The notes under the pieces: model-generated
Told to the model about the DNA's origin: nothing
Database searches by the model: none
Seen by the model: the letters and a program-made list of their open reading frames with translations, nothing else
In this document: piece by piece, positions 49,067-59,239 of the stretch
How the letters are laid out: every line of letters starts with the position of its first letter
Position numbering within the stretch: the stretch's first letter is position 1
Source of the DNA: Bin87 sp965220265
GTDB lineage: Bacteria; Chloroflexota; Dehalococcoidia; Lucifugimonadales; UBA3495
DNA length: 64,000 nt
Direction of reading: 5' to 3'
Assembly (NCBI GenBank): GCA_965220265.1
Contig: CBDCPM010000004.1
Location: forward strand, 2,046,001 to 2,110,000
Made by a program: the position numbers and the translations under genes

Positions 49067-50167
49067 ATGCGACTCGACCCCATCAACCTCTACGACTACG
49101 AGGAACGTGCCAGGCTGGTCCTGCCCCACGACGATTGGGACACCATCGACGCCGGGGCTATGGACATGTTCACCACCCGGCGCAACCGCACCGCCTTTGA
49201 GGAACTGACTCTGCGCCCCAGGTTCCTCCGCGACATCGGGGAGCGGGACCTTTCGACCACCATGCTGGGTAATGAACTCAGTATGCCGGTGTTCGTCTGC
49301 CCCGCAGGTTCCCATCACCGAGCCCATCCCGAGGGAGAGGTGGCCACCGCCCGCGGCGCAAGCATGTCCAACACCCTGATGATGCTCAGCACCGGTTCCA
49401 ACTGCAGCATGGAAGAGGTCGCCGAAGAAGCCACCAGCCCCCTGTTCTTCCAGCTCTACCACCGGGGTTACGACCTCACCGAAATGCTGGTCCGCCGCGC
49501 CGAAGAGGCCGGGTTCAAGGCCATCACCCTGACGGTGGACACCCCCACCCCCAGCCCCAAGGAGCGTGACCTGCGCAACCGGTACGACCGGAACTTTGAG
49601 CAGGGCAACTTCCGGGGCGTCAACAGGCCGGAGAACGTGCTACGCGGCACTGACGAGTCCGTCGGCTGGAACGTCAACCGCACTGTTCCCCTCACCTGGC
49701 AGGAGCTTGAATGGCTCCGCAGCCTCACCGGCCTGCCCCTAGTGCTCAAGGGCATCCGCACCGCCGAGGACGCCCACGTCGCCGCCGAGAGCGGTGTCGA
49801 CGGCATCCTGGTATCGACCCACGGTGGACGCCAGCTAGACATGACCATGGGCGCAATCGAGATGCTGCCCGAAGTCGTCGATGCGGTCAAGGGCAATTGC
49901 GAAGTCTACGTTGATTCCGGCGTCCGCCGCGGCAGCGACGTTGTCAAGGCACTAGGCTTGGGAGCCAAGGCCGTTGGCATCGGGCGTCCCCTCTTCTGGG
50001 GGCTGGCCGTCAACGGGGCCGAGGGCGTCCACGGCGTCCTGGAACTGCTCCGGGAAGAGATCGACCGGGCCATGGCCTACTGCGGACAGACCTCCGTCCA
50101 GGACCTGGAGCCAAACCTGGTCAACGTCCCCCAAGGCTGGGGAGCCCCGCCCCAACCCGACTTCTAA
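49067..50167 (+). CDS. FMN-dependent alpha-hydroxy-acid dehydrogenase
   Basis: 366 residues, TIM-barrel of the glycolate/lactate oxidase family that oxidises 2-hydroxy acids to 2-oxo acids with FMN. Visible are FFQLYHRG (active-site Tyr), LVLKGIRTAEDA (FMN Lys), ILVSTHGGRQLD (catalytic His and Arg; the usual SNHGGRQ has Thr for Asn) and VYVDSGVRRGSDVVKALGLGA (FMN phosphate; written here in two parts). AGSHHRAHPEGE replaces the usual APTA-x-HPEGE. The stop TAA is part of the CTAAG at which IS5-A3 begins, so the original last residues may differ. Confidence 0.88.
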   Translation: MRLDPINLYDYEERARLVLPHDDWDTIDAGAMDMFTTRRNRTAFEELTLRPRFLRDIGERDLSTTMLGNELSMPVFVCPAGSHHRAHPEGEVATARGASMSNTLMMLSTGSNCSMEEVAEEATSPLFFQLYHRGYDLTEMLVRRAEEAGFKAITLTVDTPTPSPKERDLRNRYDRNFEQGNFRGVNRPENVLRGTDESVGWNVNRTVPLTWQELEWLRSLTGLPLVLKGIRTAEDAHVAAESGVDGILVSTHGGRQLDMTMGAIEMLPEVVDAVKGNCEVYVDSGVRRGSDVVKALGLGAKAVGIGRPLFWGLAVNGAEGVHGVLELLREEIDRAMAYCGQTSVQDLEPNLVNVPQGWGAPPQPDF

Positions 50168-50168
50168 G

Positions 50169-51028
50169 AACCTGTCTACGATTTCTGGAATAGGTTAAGT
50201 TGAGACTGTGATCAGGGGAGGGGTAATCATGTCTCATTCTTATCCCAGCGACATCAGCCGGGAGCAATTTGCCCATATTCTGCCGACGTTGGAGTCGGCC
50301 CGCCGCCGGACCAAGCCCCGCACCGTGGACCTATATGACGTTTTCTGCGGCGTGCTGTACTTCTTGAAAAAAGCGGGTGCCAGTGGCGAATGCTGCCGGC
50401 GGACTTCCCCAATTGGCGCACTTGCTACCAGTATTTCCGGCAATGGAGCGAGCGGCCGGGCCCGGGTCAGGATTCCATTCTGGAGCGTGTCCTAAAAAAA
50501 TCGGTTGGCGCGGTTCGACAAAGCAATGGACGGAAAGAGCCGACCAGCTTCTGCATCGTGGACTCCCAGAGCGTCAAGAACACGGACACCGCCGGGCACA
50601 AGGGCTATGACGCGGGCAAGAAGGTGTCCGGATCAAGCGTCACATCGCGGTGGACACGCAAGGATTGCCCCATGGGATACACGTGACTACCGCCGACGTT
50701 ACCGATCGGGCTGGGGCTTTGGTGATGTTTGACGAAAACCGGTCCGGTCGCAATCAGGTCCGGAAGGTGCTGGTGGACGGGGGTTACACCGGGAAGCCCT
50801 TTGCCACTGCGGTGCAAAGCTTGTTGGGAGCCGCGGTGGAAGTGGTGCAACGCAACGAACTGCACACCTTCGTGGTGCTGCCGAAGCGATGGGTGGTGGA
50901 GCGGTCTTTCGCCTGGCTGGTAAAGTGCCGCCGACTCTGGAAGAACTGTGAAAGGAAGCTCAATACCAGCCGGCAGATGGTGGTGCTTGCCTTCATGGTG
51001 CTAATCCTAAAAAGATTGTAAACAGGCT
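50169..51028 (+). mobile_element. IS5-family element A, copy 3
   Basis: 860 bp, more diverged. Left flank CTAAG, right flank CTTAC: no matching duplication. Confidence 0.88.
50229..51021 (+). pseudogene. IS5-A3 transposase, broken
   Basis: Frame shift at A6 (TTGAAAAAAGCGGG, where copies 1-2 have A4) and another at GTGTCCGGATCAAG (one A lost). The A7 site near 50495 is in frame. Confidence 0.87.
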
Positions 51029-51838
51029 CTTACTGGCTGGACGGCGCCGCCGACGTGGCGGAGACCAGCTACACCCCCTTCCAGAGTGAGCCCGACGCCG
51101 CACCGGTGCGGCTCATCGTCCGGCGGGTGAAACCCACGCCCGGTTCCCAGCTGGCCCTCTTCGTCATCTACAGCTATCACGGCTGTATCACCGACCGGGA
51201 CGGGGACACCCTGGAACTGGAGGCCGACCATCGCCGCCACGCCGAGATCGAGAATGCCATCCGCGACCTCAAGTACGGCGTCAGCCTGAACCATCTCCCC
51301 TCGGGCCGCTTCGCTGCCAACGCCGCCTGGCGGCCGTCCAGGCGATGGCCCACAACCTGCTCGCTGGACGGCGCACATCGGTCTGGGCCAGCCGGTGGTG
51401 ACCACCAAGACCCTGCGGCGGCGGTTCTTCTCCATCGCCGGACGGCTCACCCGCTCGGCGCGCCGCCTCACTTTGCATCTGCCCCAGCGCTGGCCCTGGG
51501 AAACCCAGTTCAGTGGCGCCCTGGCACGGCTGCGAGCAATTCCACTCCCAGCCTGACGGCACCGCTGGTGTCAACGCCGACGGAGATCTGACCCACTCAC
51601 CAGACTACCCGACCGCCTCGCAGACTTGCGCCAGGCTGGTCCCCGAGCGTCTCTTGCTGCATGCTGCCCTGACAATTTCGCCCAGCATCGCCACCGCGGG
51701 CCGCCATCATCGTAGCTGTGTGCCAACCTCACGCCGCCCTCATCCCCATCTATTGGAATCGGGCCTGCCCCGTTCGCCTTCCCTTGCCCATCATCCCTGG
51801 TGGCAACGCCACGGCCCATCGCTTCGGTGGATTCGGGG
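51029..51838 (+). pseudogene. IS1380 remnant (copy 4), 5' half missing
   Basis: Starts at YWLDGAADVAETSYTPF; a shift after FAANAAW breaks the frame; the C-terminus (LARLRAIPLPA) and outer repeat (CTTCGGTGGATTCGGGG) survive. Confidence 0.87.
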
Positions 51839-52091
51839 TAATGGTGGGCATCAGGCAGCCGGCACTGCAGAAGGGAACCCCTGCCCGAAAATATCCCCAT
51901 GCCTTATCGTACGCCGGTTTCAGTAGTTGAGACGAGTGAACGCCGTGCTGACGCCGTCAATGCGGGAATGCCCCCCGGGCCCTGGCAACGATCTCGATGC
52001 CACAACCCACCACGGTCACCGCTGTGCGAGCGTGATCGCCGTATCGCCACGCTCGTCGCAATGGCACGGAGGGCGGACACTGGCAGTGACC
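51839..52091. other. Spacer
   Basis: No gene recognised. Confidence 0.4.
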
Positions 52092-52838
52092 CTACATCGC
52101 GGTCCGCCCACCGTCGATCACCAGCTCGCTGCCAGTCATGAACGACGCCTCGTCCGAGGCCAGGAACAGCACACCGTAGGCGATGTCTTCGGCCTGGCCC
52201 AGACGGCCAATCGGGGTGCGATTCAGCCGGTCCTCCCGCCCGCCGGCAGCCAGAAGGTCGGCGGTCATGTCGGTCTCGATGGTGCCGGGATGGACGCTGT
52301 TGCAGCGGATGCCGTCCCCGGCGTGCTGGATGGCAGTGGATTTGGTGAACAGTCTCACCGCGCCCTTGGAAGCGGTGTATGCAGAGGAGATGTGGTTCCC
52401 CACCAGACCGGCCACGCTGGAGATGTTCACGATTGAGCCGCCGCCGTTCCGCCGCAATTCGGGTATGGCTGTCTTGGTGCCCAGGAACACGCCCTTGGCG
52501 TTCACGCTCATCGTGACGTCCCAGTTCTCCATGGTCGTGTTTTCGACCGTCTCGGGCATGTACACGCCGGCGTTGTTCACCAGGATATCCAGTTTCCCGA
52601 ACCGTCCCACCGTGGCCGCGATGGCATCCTTCCAGGACTGCTCGTCGGTGACATCCAGGTGAACGAAGAGGCACTCGCCGCCCAGCTCGTTGATTTCGGC
52701 CTCAACCTGACGGCCCAACCCGTCCCGCAAGTCTCCGATGACCACCCTGCAGCCCTCGCGCACGAACATCCTCGCTTCAGTGGCACCCATACCCCGAGCG
52801 CCGCCGCTGATGAAAGCCACCTTGTTTTCCAGTCTCAT
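52092..52838 (-). CDS. SDR-family oxidoreductase 1
   Basis: 248 residues. SGGARGMGATEARMF holds the NAD(P) glycine motif, NNAGVY the NAG motif, and S-(x13)-Y-x3-K is visible as NISSVAGL ... YTASKGAV. HLDVTDEQ suggests NAD preference is possible (Asp at the end of strand 2: VVIGDLRDG). Ends with the classical FMTGSELVIDGG. Substrate unknown. About 60% visible identity with the SDR at 53.6 kb, so a duplication with a gene in between. Confidence 0.93.
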   Translation of the reverse strand: MRLENKVAFISGGARGMGATEARMFVREGCRVVIGDLRDGLGRQVEAEINELGGECLFVHLDVTDEQSWKDAIAATVGRFGKLDILVNNAGVYMPETVENTTMENWDVTMSVNAKGVFLGTKTAIPELRRNGGGSIVNISSVAGLVGNHISSAYTASKGAVRLFTKSTAIQHAGDGIRCNSVHPGTIETDMTADLLAAGGREDRLNRTPIGRLGQAEDIAYGVLFLASDEASFMTGSELVIDGGRTAM

Positions 52839-52900
52839 GGTTTGCGTACCTCGCTATGTTTGTTCAGTTCGTAGTGCAAATGTCGCAACAGCCCAACAAG

Positions 52901-52920
52901 CCGCGCGCCCTCGGGCGCGG
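52901..52920. terminator. GC hairpin, possible terminator
   Basis: CCGCGC...GCGCGG stem followed on the plus strand by TTGTTTGT. Lies between the TIMP-like gene and SDR 1; the T-tract is weak in the direction of transcription. Confidence 0.35.
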
Positions 52921-52947
52921 TTGTTTGTCAGCGCCCCAGCACAACAA

Positions 52948-53541
52948 TTATAGGCGAGTCCGGCGCCCGACTCCCGAACCGATCGCGCCGGCCAGCAGTG
53001 CCAGCGCCGCAACATCGGGACGGTAGCTCCCTGCCGTCTGCAGGCCACAACTGCCGCTCCTTACGGGTCCAGTCGCGGGTGAATGGTCCGGTTCCCAGGC
53101 AGTGCCCAGGGCGACGAAATCGTGGAAAGCCCGCCACGCCGGCGCGGTGCGCGTGCACAGGCCGGTCTCCCCATCGTACGCGTAGACGATGTACTTCCGC
53201 CCTTCCTTGAACTCGTACCCGCAGGAAATTTCGCTGAGCTCCGTTTCGACAGTCACGGTTTCTCGACGTGGCCCTTTCCAGACCTGGCTGACTCGGAACT
53301 CCACTGCCACCGGATCTGCGGACGAAAGCCGGAACGGAGGATGGCCCTGGGGTCTGACGACGATGACTTCTCCGGCGAATACGGCGTCAGCGTCCGCCAG
53401 AGCCTCAGCCGGCGATCCGGAAGGCGCACACGAGCAGGCGTGGGCCGTGCTGGGAAGCGCCAGCAGTGTCAGCAGACCTAGTGCGATGGCGAAGGCCGCT
53501 GCAACGGCTAGCAGATTGCGGCGCTTCGCTCGCAATGACAT
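52948..53541 (-). CDS. Secreted TIMP/netrin-module-like protein
   Basis: 197 residues. Basic start, hydrophobic core (FAIALGLLTLLALPSTAHA) and a cut before CSCAPSG. The mature N-terminal CSC, then ADAVFAGEVI, FRVSQVWKGP, SCGYEFKEGRKYIVYAYDG and LCTRT are the pattern of tissue-inhibitor-of-metalloprotease-like proteins, with paired Cys. A second hydrophobic stretch near the C-terminus followed by RRTRL may anchor it. The first ten residues (MSLRAKRRNL) are encoded by an interspersed repeat. Confidence 0.75.
   Translation of the reverse strand: MSLRAKRRNLLAVAAAFAIALGLLTLLALPSTAHACSCAPSGSPAEALADADAVFAGEVIVVRPQGHPPFRLSSADPVAVEFRVSQVWKGPRRETVTVETELSEISCGYEFKEGRKYIVYAYDGETGLCTRTAPAWRAFHDFVALGTAWEPDHSPATGPVRSGSCGLQTAGSYRPDVAALALLAGAIGSGVGRRTRL
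53513..53539 (-). repeat. Interspersed repeat, second copy
   Basis: Inverted relative to the 13351-13379 copy. Encodes the start of the TIMP-like protein. Confidence 0.75.
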
Positions 53542-53565
53542 CCTCAGGTGAAGGCGGCGGGGATG

Positions 53566-54318
53566 CTATTGCGCGAAAAGGCCGCCGTCGATCACCAATT
53601 CGCTTCCCGTCATGAAGGAGGATTCGTCGGACGCCAGGAACAGCACGCCCCACGCCACGTCCTCGGCCTGTCCGACCCGCCCGATGGGCGTCCGATCCAA
53701 CGACGCCTGCCGCGCCGCATCATCCCGCAGCAAGGTCGGCGTGGTCATGAGGGTTTCGATGATGCCCGGGTGCACCGAGTTGCAGCGGATGCCCTCGGCG
53801 GCGTACTGGATGGCGGTGGACTTGCTGAACAGCCGGACCGCGCCCTTCGTGGCCCCGTAGGCTGGCGCCCGCCAACTGCCGACGAGACCGGCCACGCTGG
53901 AGATGTTGATGATGGAGCCGCCGCCGGCTTTCCGCATCTCCGGTATCGCGGCCTTGGTGCCCAGGAACACGCCCTTGGCGTTGATGTCAAAGATGTTGTC
54001 CCACAGCTCTTCGCTGGTGTCCTCGATGCCCACCTGCCGGTAGATGCCGGCGTTGTTCACCAGGATGTCGAGCTTGCCGAACCTCTCCACGGCGGTGTTG
54101 ACGGCAGCATTCCAGTCGTCTTCGCTGGTGACGTCCAGACGGACGAAGACGCATTCGCCGCCAGTCTCGTTGATCTCGGCCTCCAGCCGCCGACCCTCGT
54201 CTTCCAGTACATCGGCGATGACGACCTTGCAGCCTTCACCGGCGAAGAGCCTCGCCTCAGCGGCGCCCTGGCCCCTCGAGCCGCCGCTGATCAGAGCAAC
54301 CTTATTTTCCAGACGCAT
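53566..54318 (-). CDS. SDR-family oxidoreductase 2
   Basis: About 250 residues from ATG 54318 with GAGGTG upstream. SGGSRGQGAAEARLF, VVIADVLEDEG, NNAGIY, NISSVAGL, YGATKGAVRLF and FMTGSELVIDGG give the full SDR set. Ser-Tyr-Lys catalytic residues are in place. Paralogue of SDR 1; both are on the minus strand. Confidence 0.93.
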   Translation of the reverse strand: MRLENKVALISGGSRGQGAAEARLFAGEGCKVVIADVLEDEGRRLEAEINETGGECVFVRLDVTSEDDWNAAVNTAVERFGKLDILVNNAGIYRQVGIEDTSEELWDNIFDINAKGVFLGTKAAIPEMRKAGGGSIINISSVAGLVGSWRAPAYGATKGAVRLFSKSTAIQYAAEGIRCNSVHPGIIETLMTTPTLLRDDAARQASLDRTPIGRVGQAEDVAWGVLFLASDESSFMTGSELVIDGGLFAQ

Positions 54319-54684
54319 GGCAAACACCTCAAGAATGGCCGCCCGGTTGACGGCTAACGTTGGCCCGAGGATACAACACCTACAGATCGCTACGATTGTA
54401 GCCGAGCATTATCCGCAGTCAAGCGCGCCGGAATGCGGCCACGCAGCCGGCCAGACGTGGACAACGGACGGGGGTCGCGCTCGCTGGGCATCGCCTTTTG
54501 CCGGGGCTATACTAATGCGTCGACATTATCATCCACTTTTTGATAATCGTCATGCGAGCCCCGGGATTGGTCGCGTGCATGAGGGGCAAATCGCGGAGCC
54601 GGCCGGTCTCACCCAACCCAGTCCTTCCGGCCTCAACTTTGGCGACCGCCTGAAACAGGAACGGACAACATCAGCACGCAAACG
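54319..54684. other. Divergent spacer
   Basis: No gene recognised; promoter region for SDR 2 and the MFS gene by position only. Confidence 0.4.
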
Positions 54685-55811
54685 GTGCAGGCAGGGCAGA
54701 GAGAGGTAAACAAAGCGTGGTTTATGGCCGTGCTTGCGCTTACCGTTTTTGCCACCATAAGCGCAACCCTGATAGTTCCGCCGCTTCTGGTGGAGATCGC
54801 AACGGATCTGGAAATATCGGTGGCCGTCGCGGGTCAGTTGGCTACCGCCACCTTCGTGGGTTGGGCGCTTATGGGGGTCTCCAGCGGTCCCTTGTCCGAC
54901 TCGTTTGGCCGTCGTTCGGTGGCCCTGGTCGCGTTGGCGGTCCTTTCGGCATCTGTTTTGGCGTCTGCCTTCGCGCCGAACTTGGAAATTCTGTTGGCGT
55001 TGCGGGTTTTGACGGGCCTGGGAGGGGGAGCGATTCCTCCCAACATCGTGGGGGCAGTATCCGACATCATCTCCCCGGCCAGGCGGGCCCAGGCAGTGGG
55101 CGCCCTGCTGGCGATTCAAGGGCTGGCTTCGGCCATCACCGTTCCATTTGTCGCGGTACTGGCGGACGTGGGTGGCTGGCAGTTGGTCTTCATTGTCTAC
55201 GGCTTGATGCTGGTTGCGGGGCTCCTGGCTAACTGGCTCTGGCTTCCGAAAGACCGGCAGGAGCGAGTTCGCAACTGAGCATTCTTCTCCAGGTATCGGT
55301 CGCTGGTGTCCATGCGGTTTTTCCGCGTGGCCGTGGCGGTCAATCTGACGCAACATATCGCCTTCTGGGGGACGATTAACTTTTTTGCTGCCTCCCTGAT
55401 ACATACCCACGGGTTGAGCATCGGATTTGTGGCATCCCGCTGGCGGTAGCCGCCGCAGGGCAAATCGTCGGAAGCTATTCCGCTTCGTTCATGGCAAACA
55501 GAAGACACCGTGCGGCGTTCGTGGCCGCCACCACAGCAGTCGGGGGGGTCTGCGGTTTCCTGTTGTTCACCGCGAACCTCGGACTCTGGGCATCGGTGGG
55601 CCTGACGGCGGTTGGAACGAGCTTGCTGAGCATGACGTTTCCAATTCTCGTCGCGGCCAGCACCGAGTATTCGGGAGAATCCAAGGCCACGGGAGTGGGT
55701 CTGATGGGTTTCATCAACCAGGCTGGTGGAGCCTTGGGCGCCGGTATCGCCGGGGCGTTGTTGGCGAGTACGGGTTACGTGGGAATAGGCTACATATGCC
55801 TCGGGTTATGA
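54685..55811 (+). pseudogene. MFS transporter, nonsense and frameshift
   Basis: The first six membrane helices read well from GTG 54685 (LALTVFATISATLIVPPLLV; GPLSDSFGRRS is motif A). A TGA at 55276 interrupts the cytoplasmic loop, after which FFRVAVAVNLTQHIAFWGTI continues in the same frame. A shift near 55437 moves to the frame with HRAAFVAATTAVGG, GLMGFINQAGGALGAGI and GYICLGL. Inactive unless the stop is read through and the frame restored. Likely a drug/metabolite exporter originally. Confidence 0.85.
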
Positions 55812-55961
55812 TCGCCAGGGTGCTGTTGACGAGCCTCTTTGGCCGGCGGTTTGGGGAGACTGCCGGCCAAAGCAAAGGGTAGACCGGCTCCGATAGTAGC
55901 CCTGAACATGCCCGGGATCTCCGCGACCGGCTCTGCTGTAAAATGCGGTCGCGCTTCCAAG
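55812..55961. other. Spacer
   Basis: Nothing recognised. Confidence 0.35.
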
Positions 55962-57416
55962 CTAGACTTTACGCATAATTTAGAAAAAGTATAAAGACGG
56001 GGTAAGCTGGCCTGACCCAAATCTCACTAAAGGCCCAGCCATGCTCACCCTGCCCGATGCCATTGTATCCCTGCTCCTTCCCTTCGCAACGCTGTTCAGC
56101 AACCAAACCTGGCGGAAAGCCCAGGTGCTGCTGGTGGGCGCGATCCTGACCCCGGGTCAGCGCACCGTCGCCGCGGCCCTGCGGGTCATGGGATTGAGCG
56201 ACGACCAGAACTACGCCCGCTACCATGAGGTGCTCAATCGGGCGGTGTGGTCTTCCCGTGAGGCGGCCCGCGTCCTGCTGGTGCTGTTGCTCCAGCACCA
56301 GGACCGCGGCGACGGCCCGTTGATCTTCGGCATCGACGAAACCCTGGAACGGCGTCGCGGTCCTCAGATCAAAGGTCGGGGCATCTACCGGGACGCGGTG
56401 CGTTCCAGCCGGAGCCACCTGGTCAAGGCCAGCGGTCTGCGCTGGATTTCTCTGATGTGGCTGGGCCAGGTACCTTGGGCCGGACGCCATTGGGCCCCGC
56501 CGGTGCTCACCGTGCTGGCGCCCTCGACGTGGTACTACCAACAGCGAGGACGCCGCCACAAGAAGCTCACCGACTGGGCGCGGCAGATGGTCATGCAGCT
56601 GCGCCGCTGGCCGCCCCAGCGGACGCTGGTGCTGGTGGGCGACAACAGCTACGCCGTGCTGGACCTGCTCCACTGCTGCCAGTCCCTCCGTGAACTGGTT
56701 ACCCTCATCGCCAGACTGCGCCTGGACGCGGCCCTCTATGCGCCAGCGCCGCCTCGTCAACCGGGTCAGCAGGGCCGCCCGCCGCTGAAAGGCGCGCGGC
56801 GGCCTCCGTTGAAGGCCCTCCTTGACCAGGCCAACGTGACGTGGGCCAGTGTGGCCGTGGCCTGGTACGACGGAACCACCCGCACGGTGGAGCTCACGTC
56901 GCAAACGGCGGTCTGGTACCGCTCGGGCAAGCCTCCCGTCCTCATCCGCTGGGTACTGATCCGAGACCCCCAGGGATCCTTCACTCCCCAGGCCCTGCTC
57001 TGCACCGACCCGTCGGCGGACCCGACCCAGATCCTGGAATGGTTTGTCCTGCGCTGGCAACTGGAGGTCACCTTCCAGGAAGCGCGAGCGCATCTGGGTG
57101 TGGCGACCCAACGCCAGTGGTCCGATCTGGCCATCGCCCGCACCACGCCCGTCCTGCTGGGGATCTTTTCCTGGGCGACCCTGGCCGCCCACGCGTTGCA
57201 AACAGGGCACCCCATGACCCAGCGTAGGGCCGCCGGTATGACAAGCCGTCCCCGACCTTCGTGGACGCCGTTGCCCTGGTGCGACGCCACCTGTGGCTGG
57301 CGTCGGAGAGTTTTTCACTGTCGGCGGCCCGCCTCGATACGCAGGAACTCCCCGTCGCTCTGTACCACCGACTTGTAGATTCCCTTGCCTACGCCGCTTG
57401 AAATGCGTAAAGCCCA
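55962..57416 (+). mobile_element. IS701-like element, copy 1
   Basis: Ends CTAGACTTTACGCAT and ATGCGTAAAGCCCAG. The right flank is another IS701 fragment, so no duplication can be checked. Confidence 0.82.
56041..57394 (+). pseudogene. IS701-like transposase, C-terminal shift
   Basis: About 400 residues read well (MLTLPDAIVSLLLPFATLFS; FGIDETLERRRG; VLVGDNSYAVLDLL; LEVTFQEARAHLG, the likely DDE acids). After AAGMTSR the frame shifts; the true end (HLWLASESFSLS; ALYHRLVDSLAYAA) lies in another frame. Only the last 40 residues are affected. Confidence 0.83.
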
Positions 57417-57622
57417 GCTTGCCGGAGCGATACCAAATCGCCGTCTGGGAGGTGAGCTCCACCGTGCGAGTGGTGCCGTCGTACCAGGCCACTGACACGC
57501 TGGCCCACGTTACGTCGGCCTGGTCGAGGAGCGCTTTCAGCGGCGGTCGCCGCGCGCCTTGCAATGGCGGGCGGCCCTGCTGACCCGGTTGACGCGGCGG
57601 CGCGGGCGCATAGAGGGCCGCT
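57417..57622 (-). pseudogene. Internal fragment of an IS701-like transposase
   Basis: Reads APAPPRQPGQQGRPPLQGAR, DVTWASVSVAWYDGTTRTVE and LTSQTAIWYRSGK on the minus strand, about 68 codons with neither end present. Confidence 0.85.
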
Positions 57623-58205
57623 ACATAGTGGCCTCCGAAGACAAACCGTCCATGGTTTCGCCGCCAACAGCCATGCCCAACGGGCCGTTGCTGCCGCAAT
57701 AGAGTTGTACCGGCGACGAGGGGCTGAAATTCAGCCGGAAGGCGGCAGAAGGGTTGTTGAAGTGGTAATAATCCAGGAGGTTGGGGTAGTCTGCGAAGCA
57801 GAGTGCCTCCGCGGTCAGGAGCCTGCGCACGCTCTGGGCCGTCTCCCGGAGTACGCTGACCGGCCGCGGCGTGCGGATGAGCGCTGGCGTATTGGGATTA
57901 CCTCGACCCAACCCGATACTCAATTCCCGCCCGTCCATCAGCTCGCTCAGGGTGGCAATCGAATCCGCCAGGTCAACCGGATTGCGGAAATACTGGACGG
58001 TAACCGCGGTGCCCAGCTTTATCTTGAGGCGGCAGGCCATCGCCGCCAAGGCCACAAAGGACTGGCGGCTTCTTAAGTTATCGGTAACCCAAAGCTGGGC
58101 CACGCCTCTGGTTTCCGCCTGGGCGGCCAGCTCCGCCAGGTGGGGTAAGGGAACGTGAGCGTAGGTGGGTAGGTGAAATTGGACACCGGTTTCCAGTGGA
58201 GACAT
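57621..58205 (-). pseudogene. LLM-class oxidoreductase, 3' truncated
   Basis: 194 residues: VQFHLPTYAHVPLPHLAELA, QLWVTDNLRSRQSFVAL, IKLGTAVTVQYFRNPVDLAD, MDGRELSIGLGRGNP. The C-terminal 130-170 residues normal for the family are missing at the junction with the IS701 fragment. Start MSPLETGVQF at 58205. Confidence 0.82.
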
Positions 58206-58425
58206 GATTTTACCGCCCTCGCTAGATGGTTACAGTGTTTGGTGCGATTCCCCTGTCCCGCAGGCTGTCATTCGCAGCACATTCGAGACAGTTGCTTTTC
58301 GCTGGACATCGACAGCCTCAGTGGTACGTTGTGCCGTGCCCGTTGAAAAAGTCCACCGGTGGGTGACAGGCCTAAATACGTGCTACGAATATCGTCCTTC
58401 ATATCGGTCGTGTGTTAGTGACTAG
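58206..58425. other. Spacer
   Basis: Nothing recognised. Confidence 0.35.
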
Positions 58426-59235
58426 GCAGTGTTGACATTTCATCGTAGCCAGATGAGGGCGGCAGCGAATTGCAGAAAGCCAAGGTATCGGCTGGCCAAT
58501 TTGTCAAACCTGGAAAATACCCGGCGGTAGTGCTTGATCTTGCCGATGAAACACTCTACGACGTGGCGTTCTCGGTATAAGGGTCTATCGTAATCCCGTG
58601 GCACTTTGCGGTTGGACCGTGGGGGGATCACTGCCACCATGCCCTCTTCTGCCAAATGGTCGACGAAGTCCTGCGCGTCATATCCTTTGTCCGCGATTAC
58701 GTACTCGCTCCGGTAGCCGGTGAGCAGGGTTTCCGCCTGGGTGATGTCATGCTGCTGTCCCGGCGTCAACGTGAACCGCAGGGGGTTGCCCAGAGCGTCC
58801 ACGCTCCCGGGAACCTTCGTGCTGAACCCGCCGCGACTGCGGCCCAGGGCTTGCGCTGATTGCCCCCCTTTTTGCCGGGGCTCCCCCAGCGCACTGGTGC
58901 GCTCGAACCACCGTACTGTCGATGACCAGATATTCCAGGTCCGGTTCCGTACTGAAATGCTGGTGCATTCGCTCCCAGACGCCACGGTCGCACCACCGGG
59001 CGAACCGTTTGTAGATGGTGTTCCAGTTGCCATACTCGGCCGGCAGCAGTCGCCACGGCGCTCCGGAGCGATCCATCCACAGCACGCCCTCGACAAACCG
59101 CTGGCATTCCGCCGCGTCGCCAACGTACACGTCAGGGCAATCCCGCAGGAATTGCAAAATCTTCGCCCATTGGTCTGAAGGTATGGTTATACTCGCCATG
59201 GGGCAATTGTACCGCAGTCCAAATGTCAACACTAC
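58426..59235 (-). mobile_element. IS5-family element B, copy 3
   Basis: 810 bp; flanked by CTAG (left) and CTAA (right), both YTAR but not identical. Confidence 0.92.
58440..59199 (-). CDS. IS5-B3 transposase, two overlapping frames
   Basis: Almost identical to copy 2 (WERMHQHF), with GAPWRLLP for GAQWRLLP. The A5G6 run is unchanged. Confidence 0.87.
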
Positions 59236-59239
59236 CTAA

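Noticed and set aside
55969..57699. 576-aa minus-strand frame
   Set aside because: Mostly antisense to the IS701-like transposase; only the part at 57417-57622 is a real (fragmentary) coding strand.
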